Below are positions 24,021-35,290 of a stretch of DNA of 64,000 nucleotides, piece after piece; position 1 is the stretch's first letter; every line of letters starts with the position of its first letter. This DNA is from Hibiscus mutabilis (taxonomy: Eukaryota > Streptophyta > Magnoliopsida > Malvales > Malvaceae): contig CM033744.1 of the NCBI GenBank assembly GCA_019671005.1, positions 12,268,128 through 12,332,127 on the forward strand. Direction: 5' to 3'. The notes beneath the pieces are model-generated. The model was given only the letters and a program-made list of their open reading frames with translations, did no database searches and was not told where the DNA came from. Position numbers and translations under genes: made by a program.

Positions 24021-24149
24021 TATGTCTGTCGATCTTTCTTTCTTTAATAAAATCTACTTCTTAAAACTCTTTGATAATTCTTCAAATACCTGTCTAAAAC
24101 AAGTAGAATTGATTTGTCTCTATCTATATGATGCATGCAATGTAAAACT

Positions 24150-24362
24150 TTCTTTTTCTTTTTTTATTTTTCTTTTTCTTCTTTTTCTTTTTTTTTTCTT
24201 TCTTTCTTTCTTTTTTTTTCTTCTTCTTCTTTTCCTTTTTCTGCTTCTTCCTCTTCCTTTTTCTTTTTTTTCTCTTCTTTCTTCTCTCTTTTTCTTTTTT
24301 TTCTTCTTCTCTCTCTCTTCTTTACTCTTTTTTTTCTCCTTTTCCTCTTTTCTCACCCTCTC
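24150..24362. repeat. Pyrimidine tract (purine-rich on the element's own strand)
   Basis: About 210 bp of almost pure C and T, mostly cttttt and cttctt. In the transcript of Tat-B this would be a GA-rich run. Confidence 0.9.
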
Positions 24363-26220
24363 TCTTTTTAAATATGTTTTAAAATCTTATGCCCTGAAAA
24401 GTCATTTTTCAGATTTCTTTATTTCCTTTCTTTTTGCAATATGCTCAATTTTGATCTTCATTTTCATCAATTTTTCTTTTATCAATGGAATACTCACTCT
24501 TGCCCTATTGCACAAGCAATTGTCTTTCTTCTTCGGGGTCTCTATCCATTTTACAAATAAGCTCATCCTAATCTCTATATCATTCCTATACAGGGATTCT
24601 TACCATTCTTCATGTTCTGCATTGCCCCACTCAATCATGAGCTCAACTATTTTCCAATTCTTTGACCCACATTCAGAGTATTTGTCAATTTCATCATTAG
24701 GGTGAGCAAAATGCTTATATATTCTGAACTTAATTTCTAAATTCAATCTTCTTGCTGTTTCTTGACAGGAACCATCTCTCGATCCCTATGATTTAACTCT
24801 TTGGAGAATCAATGTTTATCTCTTACCTTCCCCCGTATTTCGCAATCTCATTCTTGTCCCGATTTATTCTTCATTTCCTTGAATCGACCAAGGCATCATA
24901 GCTGAAACCCACTTCTTGCTCTTGATCCGTCCAACATATATTCTTATCATCATCTTTACCTTAGACACTAAGGGGTCGTTTCTCTGGTTAGGTGCCCAAT
25001 AATATCCGCGACCTTGTATTCTGGGTCTTATCTCTGAAGTAATACATAGAAATCTTTGTTGCTTTAAATTGTCAATTTGTTGATTAGCATTCCACTAAAG
25101 AGTGTCATTTAGATTAACATACAGGATCTTAAAATTAACATCTTATTATAACAAACAACAGAATAGGAGCTCTGGATATCAAGTGTAATAGCATCTTAGA
25201 TCCAATCGTTCAACGATCATTTCAAGCATAGCTTGAGTCTATAAGGATTTTGAATGTTGCGGCGATTCAAAGCTGTGAAGTCTTTCCAGATGACTCGATT
25301 TATCCTCATGATTACCGCGTTGCTGCAGATTACTACTCTTTCTCAATTCTCATTATTTGCTATGCCCTAAAAGGGTGGACTTGTTTGACCACTTGAGCGC
25401 AAAAATATCATTCTAAGAATAAAATTCTAGGTGGGTGTTTTTCAATTATACTTATGCTATTGTTCATTTTTCTCTTTTTCTTTGTTTTCTCCTTTTTTGT
25501 CTTCATCTTTTTCCTTTTTTCTCTCTCTCTTTTTTACGCGTTTATCATTTTTTTTGAGGAAATTAAATCGTCACGGTTATTTGTCTTGAAGACAACGATG
25601 GAGCAAAAAACAATACCCCAAGTTACTCAGCATAGTCACGATTTGAGAATATTACCATCACTCATGAAGCTATGGTGTATTGCAACCTTATTACTTCAGC
25701 GGAGTGCCCCAAAATTTCTACACTCTTATCCAAATAAGCCTATTACCAGGCTTCAAACATAGAAGTACTTTTTATTTAATCCACCTAATATTGTTATTTT
25801 CTTTTATTCCACACACATGTGTCCTGTTTTGATTGTTAACTCTTTAGTGCATAGAAGATTACGCTTAGAGTTTCAATTTCAAACAACTCTACATGGTTAA
25901 CATTTAGAGTTTTTTCATCCTTGAATGTCATCGAAAGAGTAGTAGTCTTTCTTTGTTGACCAGAGTCTATTGGGGAGATCACACCTCATCGTTATCACAA
26001 CCTCCAACTAATGTCACATCTTGTAATTGATATATAGTGTCCTACAACGGTAAGAAAAGATACACATCTATGTGCTTTCAAGAACATTGTATGTTAAGTG
26101 AAATGGGTTCTTCAGTGGAATGAAAATCAACAAACATGACGCATGCCCCTTCACAAAAAATCTTTACCACATGTGGGCCACATGTAGTAAAGTTGATTCA
26201 TTGTATTACTTCAAGAAAGT
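24363..26220 (-). mobile_element. Non-coding internal region of Tat-B (no pol found)
   Basis: There is no polymerase motif in any frame. Blocks are shared with 3191-5050 of Tat-A (see that entry). A second T-rich stretch lies at 25450-25560. Short plus-strand frames (25454-25762, 26136-26327) have no family features. Confidence 0.6.
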
Positions 26221-26223
26221 CTT

Positions 26224-27420
26224 CTAATGCAGAGACATCTCTGGCTTTCTTAGCACTATGTAAACTTGCCCCTCATCCTTGGTTCTCCACTGCTGGATCA
26301 GTTCTTGTGTCAAGGTCCTATTATTGATCAGCTTATTTATCTCCTCTAGTAAAGGTTTACACTTTCTAGTGGGATGCCCTGGTGCCCCCATGTGGAATTC
26401 ACATGTGCTACTCGAGTCGAAGTTGTGAGCAGATGGATCAGGTGTAATTTTCATCGGTCTGGGAGCAAGAGAGCAACCTTCTACCAAATAAGGCTATATG
26501 TCTGAGATGGATACTCCGAACACTTCCAAATTTGCACTCGTCCGAGGAATTTTCCTTGATGACCCTAAAGTGTCAAACGGTCTTCTTCTCTTACGGCCAC
26601 GAGAACCTTGTAGGTGACACTCATTTACTTTTTTATCTTCATCTGCATTCTCTTCAGTTCGGTCCTTAGACTTAGACCCTAATTTTCCTTCTTGGATTGC
26701 GTATTCTATCATCTCTCCAATCGTCATAAAATCTTCGAATATGCTTCTTGATCTCTCCAATATCATATCAAAGAAAGGAGAGGGAAGTGTTGCATAGAAC
26801 AGGGGAGTCAACTCTTCTTCTGCTGTAGAAGGCTGGACTTGGGTTGTCGAACATCGCCACCTTAGTGCATATTCTCTGAAGGTTTCATTTGGTTTCATTT
26901 TCTCGTTCTAAAAAAACTGACGACAGGGCGCTAAGTCTAAAGCATATCTGTACTGACTCAAGAAGGCATTAGCAAGGTCACCCCATGACCGAACTTGGTT
27001 TCTGCTCAAACAGTTATACCACACTGCTGCAGGTCCCTTTAGGCTATCATGGAAGTAGTGGATCAACAACTCTTCATTCTTCATGTATTCCTCCATTTTA
27101 CTGCAAAACATGGTCAAGTGAACCTTCAGGCAGCTAGTTCCGTCATACTGCACAAATCTGGGAATCTTGAAATCTGAAGGAATGACCAAATCAGGGACTA
27201 GGCAGAGTTCCCTCGTATTGAAAACATCTATTTGTCCTTTCTTCTTTAGCTCTTTCTCGATTCTTTCTTCTAGCAGGTCAAGCCTCAACTCCTTAGTTCG
27301 TTCTATTTTCTCAACCAGTTCTTCCATCAAACCCCAAAAAATAAATGATGAAGTGCCATGCAATGATAAAATCATTAAACAATGCAAAGGATGTGATGCA
27401 AATGCAATGTATGAATACAA
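26224..27420 (-). pseudogene. Gag core and zinc knuckle of Tat-B
   Basis: This is a structural protein of the retrotransposon particle. A likely start is MEELVEKIERTKELRLDLLE near 27330, a charged helix. Next come FKIPRFVQYDGTS, HLTMFCSKMEEYMKNEELLI and GPAAVWYNCLSRNQVRSWGD, which are the conserved retrotransposon-gag core of Tat-type elements. After a stop near 26900 it goes on with NETFREYALRWRCSTTQVQ and ILERSRSIFEDFMTIGEMIE. A basic stretch GRKRRRPFD precedes a knuckle-like CEFHMGAPGHPTRKC in the frame 26487-26224. It is split into three frames (27420-26908, 26898-26494, 26487-26224). Codons are close to intact, so this is the best preserved Tat coding part. Nothing polymerase-like follows. 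Confidence 0.8.
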
Positions 27421-27539
27421 TAAGGTATTGATTCCGCAAGTGATTTATCCTCATAGAACATCTTTCATTCAGACCAAAAGCTTTCATTACATAAGATATT
27501 AGGATTTTACAGATAACGGTGAGCTCTAGCACCTAATTT

Positions 27540-28253
27540 CTTGACCTCATTCAATAGTCTCGTCAGCTTTTCTTCGCGGTCCAACGCTGGATCCATATTC
27601 TGGCTTATCGGTGTTGCTGCATTAGCTAAATCTGCTACCTGTTGGGCCACTTGTCGTGCTTGAGTCATAACAATCCTCATGTCTTGGTCTTTCTCATGTA
27701 TTTTCTGCTCGACCCTTTGTAGCTTGACAGTTACTTCTTTGAAACTTTCATACCCGGCCTACTTGTACGTTTCAGCACGAATCTCGCTGGTGCGTAAAGA
27801 AGTCTTGAGCCTCTCTATCTGTTCTTTGAGTGGTGAGTTTTCCATTTGAAAGGCTTGAGATTCCTCCCCTTTTTGCTACAGACTTGATTTCAGGATCTCG
27901 TCCATAGCCAGACAGCTTTCCAACTCACCTTGGAGGATGTCGCGTTAGCTCTCAGCTTCTTTTAGCTTTTGTGACAATAATCTGGCTTTATTTTTACTAG
28001 TTTTGCATTTCTAATTCCAACGTTCTAAATCGTTCTTCAGCTGAATCATGCCATTAACCCATTCTCCAGAGGTGTCACCCAAGCCGGCATTCTTGAATTC
28101 AAAGTGCAACTTCTGGTACTCGTCTTGTATACTTTTAGGTTTTTTGCTCAGATCATACCTCTCCTGCTCGAGCTGGACGCACTCAAATGCAAGTTCATCT
28201 TCTGAGATGCTTTTACTCTTGACTCCTGAATTTGTCTCACTTGAGTGACCCAC
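27540..28253 (-). pseudogene. Coiled-coil segment ahead of the Tat-B gag core
   Basis: The frame 28253-28011 reads LAFECVQLEQERYDLSKKPK, then LHFEFKNAGLGDTSGEW and LKNDLERW. A shifted frame near 27710-27540 reads MRIVMTQARQVAQQVADLAN and REEKLTRLLNEVKKLGARAH. Both resemble the coiled-coil region that follows a DUF7745 domain in gag-like proteins of cotton retroelements. The DUF7745 domain itself is not present here. Stops and frameshifts lie in between. Its role is presumably structural, which is inference only. Confidence 0.55.
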
Positions 28254-28271
28254 TTCTGTGTTACCTAAACC

Positions 28272-29012
28272 TTAGACTGGGTATTGACCCTTCTTCGACT
28301 TTACCCCTCGGGCAATGGTTGGCTCATTGTAGAATCGGGGTTGTCCATCTTTGAAACCCAAAACTCCCATCCTGATAAGATCTTGAACTCTATTTTTCAG
28401 GGCTCCATAGTTCTCAGTGTGATGACCCGAACCCCCTATGTGGTAGATGCACCAGATACGACTGTTGTAACCTTTCGGATAAGGAGGTCTCTTTGGTACA
28501 AACTTCACCGGTATGATAAGATTACTTTCAATGAGCAACGGAAGCAGCTCAGTGTATCTCATAGGTATAGGACAATACCTCTTTACGTCATTTGATTTTA
28601 AGGCTTCTCCTAGTCTTGCCTCTGTTTCCTGGGTATCTGCCCCAGATGTGCCACATGTCTGTTTCTTGAAGTTGATCACAAAAGGATTCAACTTGTCGTA
28701 TTTAATGGTGTTGTCTATCTTAACATTTTGACCATTTTGTTCTACATTCTGATCCTTGATCGATTCTTCTCTGAGTTCAACAGGCTGCTTACCTTTCATC
28801 ATAGCATTTATCTGGTTCATCATCTCGGCCATTTGCTTTTTTAACTCTTGTACTCCACCTTGCTCGTTACCAGAACTGACACTGCTTGCCGAATCTGACC
28901 CGAAGTCTCTGAACGATCCTTCTTCTACTGTCCCCAGTCTAGCCTCGGGATGGAACTCTAGAACAGAACCCTCTATCGTCGGGTCAAAGAACCCTTGGTC
29001 CATCATAAACAA
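28272..29012 (-). pseudogene. Second gag-like module of Tat-B (246-residue open frame)
   Basis: The frame starts MFMMDQGFFDPTIEGSVLEF and has a short helix (VQELKKQMAEMMNQINAMMK). It then jumps to MRYTELLPLLIESNLIIPV, PPYPKGYNS and a knuckle-like CIYHIGGSGHHTENYGALKN. The tail matches the C-terminal end of Tat-type gag, where the last knuckle residue is normally C and is Y here. The gag core expected between helix and tail is missing. So Tat-B holds two gag C-terminal ends, this one and the one at 26224-26487. Either it is a rearranged mosaic or the leader carries its own protein. Confidence 0.6.
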
Positions 29013-29400
29013 TCTCTATTATGGGAGAAACCACTCGGGAATTAATACCTTATGTAATGCGAATGCGATGATACATGCAAAAACAAAACAAAAAGGAAAT
29101 GAGTTAGTACCGGTTAAAATCAATAAATACATAAATAAAGGGCAAATTAAATAAGGTAAACAAACAAAACAACCCTATTTACATCCCGTCTAAAACACCT
29201 AGGTTATCCGCATGACTCTAAAAATGGTGGGTTTCTTTATATTCTCTACATGCAGTGTTGGTGCTAGGAGGTACCCGAATTGTCCTTTCTTGTCCCCTAC
29301 TAAGGGTAGCAAGACCCCCGATCATCACCAATTATAGGCTCCTTTCAACCGGGTTCAATTCAGTAGGTGTATTTTGATGTATCCAGTTCGTATCTTTGAT
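29013..29400 (-). mobile_element. Leader of Tat-B, truncated before its PBS
   Basis: This resembles 6421-7300 of Tat-A (ggttatccgcatg block). No Tat primer binding site or 5' LTR follows; chromovirus sequence starts near 29400. Confidence 0.45.
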
Positions 29401-29469
29401 TTGATGGATTATGAATTCAAAATGAGATAGTATATGTGAATGCCAGTTTTGAAATCTGTTCCTAAGTCT

Positions 29470-29510
29470 TAGAATTTCAAGGACGAAATTTCTTTTAAAG
29501 AAGGATGAGT
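29470..29510 (+). promoter_or_regulatory. 3' untranslated end and polypurine tract of the second chromovirus
   Basis: aatttcaaggacgaaatttc and aaagaaggatgag stand directly before the LTR start. GGACGAAATTTC-type sequence followed by purines is the usual end of chromovirus internal regions, and 42072-42102 of the third chromovirus has the same layout. Confidence 0.65.
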
Positions 29511-31865
29511 TGTAACACCCTAAAATTATCTCAAATTGAAAAACCCTAAAATTTAAAATCCCTAATTCAAAACCCTAGAAATTTAGAAATTTAATTCAGA
29601 AACCCTAATTGTGTTTAAGGGTTAAATTGAGAAAATTAAGAATTATGAGGCTTAATTTAGAATTTGTGGGTTAATTTGTAAATCAGGAAAAACTTAAGTG
29701 CTCTTGTGATTTACCCATTAAATTGGGTATTAAATCACCCTTTTCTGCTAATGAGAGGCTCTTGTTATGCCATTCCATTGGTAGCAGCCACTCTCCCTCA
29801 CCTTCTGTCTCTCGATATCCATGCCCTCACCTCTCTCTCGTGAAATAACGCCCCTTCTCCCTTTGTTCTCCGATCAAGCTCTAGTGAGCCTTTGCCGCAA
29901 TCTTTTTCATTCAACATCACCATCATCGTGATCTTCTTGGAACCGCGAGCAAACTCCAACCATCGTTATTCCCTCGCCGGTCGTCGTTTACTAAAAACCT
30001 TGGTGAAACCCTTTCGGTTCTTTTTGCGTTGTCGTCTTCTCTATTATTTTCTTTATCGTTGTTCCCTCCTCTACTTGTTTTTCGTTCGTGAGTATAGGTA
30101 AGCTATTAGTTTTTCTCTTGTCCTTTTTTGTGATCTGAGTAGTGTTTCGATCTCGGGTTCATGAATGACCATTGGTAATTCATCCCAACTTGGAAACCCT
30201 AAAACCCAAATTATATTCCTAAGTTATTTTGCCGCAGCCTTGCAAATAAATTGTTTGCTTTTGTCAAAACCATTGCATTCAATAGTATAATAGTCCCCCT
30301 CTTAAATCAAAGCCATGTGTAGGCATCAACTAAGCCATTTTTATTAAAACAGTGAAAGCCAATCGATTCGCGTTTTTAATTTTTAGGTGAGCTAATTCTT
30401 TTAAGGGTCATTTTTACATTTTCTTTCAATAAGGTTGCAAAAACAGCAAGAGATGTCGGACAGAGGACAAAGGACAAACAAAAAAGTGAAAGCAGCTAAG
30501 GAGAAATGGAAAATCGAAGTTAGCGTGGGGTCCTCCACTTGGTTTACATGATGCTGTCAATAATCAAGGGGAAGTGAATTTTGTCTTGTCCTAGAGCATT
30601 AATTAATAATGTTTTGCAAATGGTTTCTAGTGTTAATTTGTTTAATTAATTCTTAGTTTTACCGACTAGTCATTCGTTTTTAAGGTTCAAGCTATCTTGG
30701 AACCAGTATAACTCCGGAAAGTGATAAAGGCATCATAATAGTCCGAACAATCCCGAGTTATATTTAGGTGATTATGTTTTCGTGACCGGCGAGTTACCTC
30801 CAATTGTTCAGACTGGCCGAGCATTCCTTCGAGGTCTTCACGTTCTGATTCAGTTATGCTTGGAGTTGGACTTTGAGCGTGTCACTCGTCCTTTTCGATG
30901 ACAGAACTTTTGACCGCTTAAGGTGTGTCTCTTCTTGTGCTATAAACTTATGTTTTTCTTACTATGCTATATACTTGTGTGAAATGAGATTTTTACATCT
31001 TGCGTGATTTGTGAAAGTTTTTGGTTATCATGCATAGCATATTGGACTGTGTTTTAACTAAAAATCATATTTACAAAATTGTGAAATATCAGATTTACAA
31101 AAATTGTGAACCCTTGGATTTATAAAACTGTGTAACTTGAATTTTAACATCAGCGGTTTCACCCTTCGAGCTGATTTTTGTTTTGGATCAGTGGTTCCAC
31201 CCTTCGACTTGAGTTCCACTTCGGATGGTGACGATAGAGAGAGTAGGTTTAGGGGAACCTTACTCTTGGGATGGTGTATTAGAGTTTGGGTACTGAGATT
31301 TCATGTACATCAGACATCATTTCATTATGATTAGATTTATTGTGATTTAAGGAGTTTTCAAAAGACTTTATCAGAAAATTGAATAATGTTTGATTTTGTG
31401 TTTGTTTGCACTTTAGAGACACACTAAGCCCTATAGCTTACACCCATATAGTCTTTCTCTTTTAGATATATTCAGACTCTTAGGCGACTTGGTACTTGGA
31501 GCATCTCATGTTTTACTCGAATATTTAATCATAAGGATGAATTATTTTTTTAAGTAGTCTTTCAAATTATTGATTATGTTCTTTTTGGATAATTATGTAA
31601 TTTCGGACATCGGGACTGTCATTAATTTGGAAATTATTGGATGCATGCATTTTCGAATTTGTTTTTAGATATTTTATTAATTATCGGAACATTGTTTAAA
31701 AGATTGAGTTTTATAATAATTGGAATATTTATTGAGTTTTACTTATTTAATCGATTACTTTGAATTACAATTTAATTTAACCTAAAATCATTACTCGAGG
31801 GATAAGTTTTCAACGTGACTTTTTAGATTTGACTTATTTCTTCTGGGTCGGGTTTAGGGGCTACA
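29511..31865 (+). mobile_element. 3' LTR of the second chromovirus
   Basis: It starts TGTAACACCCT after the polypurine tract and ends GGGTTTAGGGGCTACA. Length is about 2.36 kb. The start resembles the LTR that begins (minus) at 16777. Near 31150-31230 a segment with caccttcga-like pieces is repeated (gtttcacccttcgagctg, ggttccacccttcgacttg). The bases after it (atcct) do not match those before the 5' fragment (atgat), so I cannot prove that both belong to one insertion. Confidence 0.7.
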
Positions 31866-32025
31866 ATCCTATTCTTCTAATAGGTATAATGTTCATCATT
31901 GAAGAATGATGGTTTGTCGATTGATTGCACAATGAATACCGATTGATTTGTTGATTGATCGAGCTTGTTGGGATCACCTAAATAGGATGTTAAGTCTCTT
32001 GATTGAGCCTCGCTCTGATACCAAT
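31866..32025 (-). mobile_element. Start of the internal region of a copia-type element, with PBS
   Basis: The minus strand reads TGGTATCAGAGC at 32023-32012, the initiator tRNA-Met site, two bases from the LTR end at 32026. The following 150 bp have the look of a gag start but no motif. The rest is lost at the chromovirus LTR. Confidence 0.65.
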
Positions 32026-33890
32026 TGTTGGCCTCGAATTCTTTAACCAATTTTGTTGCCAAGTGGTGGAAAAGTTGGATGTTGGGTGATTGGTGGTGGA
32101 AGCAATAAAAACAAATTGACACAGTAATTTTAGAGCGGTTCAAGCTTCTCAACTAAGTTCTACATCTACTACCTTAGCTTCCCCACTAAGGAATTCCCAA
32201 TTCACTAAGAATTCTTTCCTTTTTACTGGTTCAAGAGGAAACTTTTACAACCTAGACTTATACCACAAAGCCTAGCATCCAAAGCTTTGGAAACTGTAAC
32301 ACCCTTTAAGAAAAGCCCGAGTTTATCCTCGAAACACAGGGTATCGATACTCGTTCCCGAGTATTGATATCGAAGCCCAGAAATGGCTTCCAAGGCTCGA
32401 GAAATCACTTTTCAAACCCCCAAAACATAATTTTTAACCCCTTAACTTAATCATACATCTTATGGAGTTGATTAGAGTAATTTGATACCCTTATTACACC
32501 TTATTAACAATTAATTCGAGATTCACCATTAACAAGGCTCTAAGCTACCTTAACACCAAAACTAGCTATTCCAACCACAAAATCAAACAAGGCAACCACT
32601 TTAGGATATTCAAGAATCAAAGGAGTCAGAAATGTACAGACCTTAAGCAAGAGATTCACGAACTAAAGCAGCAACCAAGCTTCTTTCACCTTTTTTCCTT
32701 GCTCTAAGCTTCAAAACTCAACCTTCACCAACTCTAAAGATATTTACCTTGAAAGATAGATCTTAGGGTGATGAACAACTTCTCCTCAACCCACAATTCG
32801 GGATTCTCACTCAAACAACAAAGATTTCACTTAACTCAAGCACTTACCAAGAAGAAAGAAGAAAGAGATAGATGGTATGAAGGTAATGACAAGGTGATAT
32901 CACCCTTGTTCTTTTCCCCTGCAGATAATTAAGGCTTCAACAACCTTTGTCTTCCAATTATAGTTTTACTATAATACCCCTCCTCAAAACACACCTTAAA
33001 CCAAACCCAAATCTACCAAACAAGCCTAACAACACATGGCAAGCCCAAAAAGGCTCCTACAAACCCAACGAAAAGGCCCAACATAAATTGAACAGTGGCG
33101 GTCCAAGGCCCGGGTCAACGTCCATTGTTAACTCAAAAATTTGGGTCGTTATCGAAACCCCTCTCTTACAAGAGAAAATAAAAGCAAACAAAGAAATCCT
33201 CTTACAAGGTGAATATTTGCAAAAATAAAGCTCACACTCAAACCTATAACACTTGAGCATATATTACAATTGAGCTAACAAGTGTGTCTATACAAAATAC
33301 AAAAATTTGAGCACTGAGACATTTCTTAATCAAAAGATTGTTGAATTGATGATCATTAGCTTCTTCAGATGCTTCTTGGAGTCTTTTATACTCCCAATTG
33401 AGTTTCTAGCTGTTGAGGATCATTGGGGATGAAATGGAGTAGTCGAGGTCTTTATTTCCCGCAAAAAATGTAGGTTTAGAGTCGTCGATATAGGTACACG
33501 GGTGGCCGTATCAGTACCTGTTCTTCAGAAACTAGCCATTGGAGCGTTTAAAATGCATAGGGTATCGGTACGCAATACCTCCGTATCGGTACCCTAGCGT
33601 ATTGATACGCCCTTGTATCGGTACGCCGTATCGATACGAGTTTTGGCTACTAGAAATTTTTTGTACCACTCGTATCGGTACATCTTGAACCGTATCGGTA
33701 TAAGGCTTCGGATTTTGACATTTTGGTCACTTAAATTCGTTTTAAAAATAAGTAAAAACCCTTTCAATCATATTTTCAAGTTAGTTGGACTTTGAATAAG
33801 TTTACAATATTTCAATCAAGTCCAAAAACATTTTTCAAATTATTGTATCAAAACAAAAATCTCAACAACGGCTCAAAAAGAAAAACATAC
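32026..33890 (-). mobile_element. LTR of a copia-type element
   Basis: The plus strand starts TGTTGGCCTCGAATTC beside the PBS. The other end is not certain: CA ends are possible near 33866 to 33893, and Harbinger sequence begins at about 33893. The part 33480-33720 and the spot near 32340 hold many half-palindromic GTATCGRTAC-like motifs. No coding frame is convincing. Confidence 0.55.
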
Positions 33891-33892
33891 AA

Positions 33893-34470
33893 ACAACGTT
33901 ATATACCGAAAGTATGTTGTATTGTGCATAATTTTATTAGGTTTGAAGCTGAAAAGGATAAATTGTTTATAAAGGGTGAAAGAGAAAATGAACAAGAACT
34001 TGATGACACAGAAGCACCTTCTTCTGGTTCAAATAACGAACATTTCACATTTGATATGTCACGAACTGCTGAAATGGCTCAAGTTAGAGACAGAATTGCA
34101 ACATCATTATGAATTAATTATAAGCAGAAATACAAATCTAAAAAATAATCATTAGGAACCGGTAATAGTTACTTCTAGTGAAATACATTTTATATTATTC
34201 TTATTTTTTATTGATTTTAATTTTTTTTTATTTAATTATATTTTTAATATTTTTATTTTAATTTAATTATTCGATAATTACTTGTTTATTTTTATTTTGA
34301 AAAACTAGATACCAAAAAAATTTCACTATTGTTAATTTTATAAACAAGTATTCATTTATATTTTATCTAACATGTTTTCCATTTTTTGATAACTTAAAAA
34401 TGAAAATGATTTTTTGAAAATGAAAATAGAAAATAAAAATACAAAACATTTTCTAGAACCAAACAGATCT
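33893..34470 (+). pseudogene. C-terminal end of a PIF/Harbinger transposase with right terminus
   Basis: The frame from about 33893 reads IPKVCCIVHNFIRFEAEKDK, then HFTFDMSRTAEMAQVRDRIA and TSL before TGA. VCCIVHNFIR and the closing RDRIATSL(W) are typical for the end of the DDE_Tnp_4 nuclease of plant Harbinger transposases; the usual final tryptophan codon would be TGG and is TGA here. The AT-rich 3' part ends at 34470 in gaaccaaacagatct followed by TTA, which fits a Harbinger end (reverse complement AGATCTGTTTGGTTC) and a TTA target. The catalytic part is missing upstream, cut by the copia LTR. Confidence 0.6.
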
Positions 34471-34708
34471 TTAACTTTTTCAAATAGTGTTGAGTTTTTG
34501 CTCACCTTTTATCTTTCAAATTTATGTCATCTTTGTACATTTGAAACTTAGCCATATTTTTTATTTGTAGGTATTTAGTCTTTTTATTTTAAATTTTAAG
34601 AATTTAGTTCGTTTATATTTTATATTTTAAAATGTAGGTTTAGTTGTTATTACTTATTACTGTTGTTTTTTTGTTAAATTATTTTAAGGCATTTAAAAAT
34701 AAAAGTCT

Positions 34709-34826
34709 TGATAAGATCTATTAATTGGCCTAGTGCCCAAGAATGCTTATGTTACCCTATTTTATATGAGTTCGAATCTCGACATTTACCTTGAGAATAT
34801 AATATCTCTATTTAATAAAAAAAATG
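34709..34826 (+). mobile_element. Candidate tRNA-derived SINE
   Basis: An A-box-like tggcctagtgc (34726-34736) and a B-box-like agttcgaatct (34769-34779) are about 33 bases apart, the spacing of a tRNA-type RNA polymerase III promoter. The unit ends in an A-rich tail (aataaaaaaaa). It is flanked by aaagtct (34702-34708 and 34827-34833), a 7-bp target duplication. It is short and decayed. Confidence 0.5.
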
Positions 34827-34833
34827 AAAGTCT

Positions 34834-35060
34834 ACCTTAGAAGTAATGTAAGGAAAGAAATAATGTTGTAATGAGATTGAATTTAATGAAAATTTTTAAT
34901 AATATTGATAATTGTATTTGAATTTTTGAATCTAAAAAAATAAAAAAAAATGGAAGAATAAAAGGACTTGGAAGTATATTTTAATAGAAATCCATTGTTC
35001 TAAGGGAATAGATTATTTTTAATTTGATAAATGGTTGCGGCTCTTTTCATGCACTCTCCC
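34834..35060. other. AT-rich stretch without recognised features
   Basis: I see no gene, repeat end or motif here. Confidence 0.5.
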
Positions 35061-35069
35061 GTATAAAAT

Positions 35070-35281
35070 CAAAAATTATTAGATACGTCTGACTCATCAC
35101 GTCATTTATAGTTTCATCCAATAACATTTTTTCATGTAATGCTTTTTCAAGGTGAATTTTTACCTCTTTCCTACATGTAATTAAGGAGTGGGTAGTTACT
35201 TAAAAGTTATACTAAAATGGTTGAATATTATTGGATGAACCATAAATAGCGTAGTGAACCGAAACTATCTAATAATTTCTC
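35070..35281. mobile_element. MITE with about 55-bp inverted ends
   Basis: The left arm near 35073-35124 (aaattattagata... tccaataa) is complementary to the right arm near 35226-35278 (ttattgga... ctaataattt) with several mismatches. The flanks gtataaaat (35061-35069) and ctataaaat (35282-35290) agree in 8 of 9 bases, which fits a Mutator-type target duplication. Confidence 0.6.
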
Positions 35282-35290
35282 CTATAAAAT

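Noticed and set aside
24022..24705. 227-residue frame rich in F, L and S, and its antisense K/E/R-rich partner at 24120-24356
   Set aside because: Both follow from the pyrimidine tract; no homology or start context.
18980..31865. Treating the two chromovirus LTR pieces as one element with everything between inserted later
   Set aside because: The flanking bases atgat and atcct do not match, and no internal chromovirus domain is left to connect them; it stays possible but unproven.
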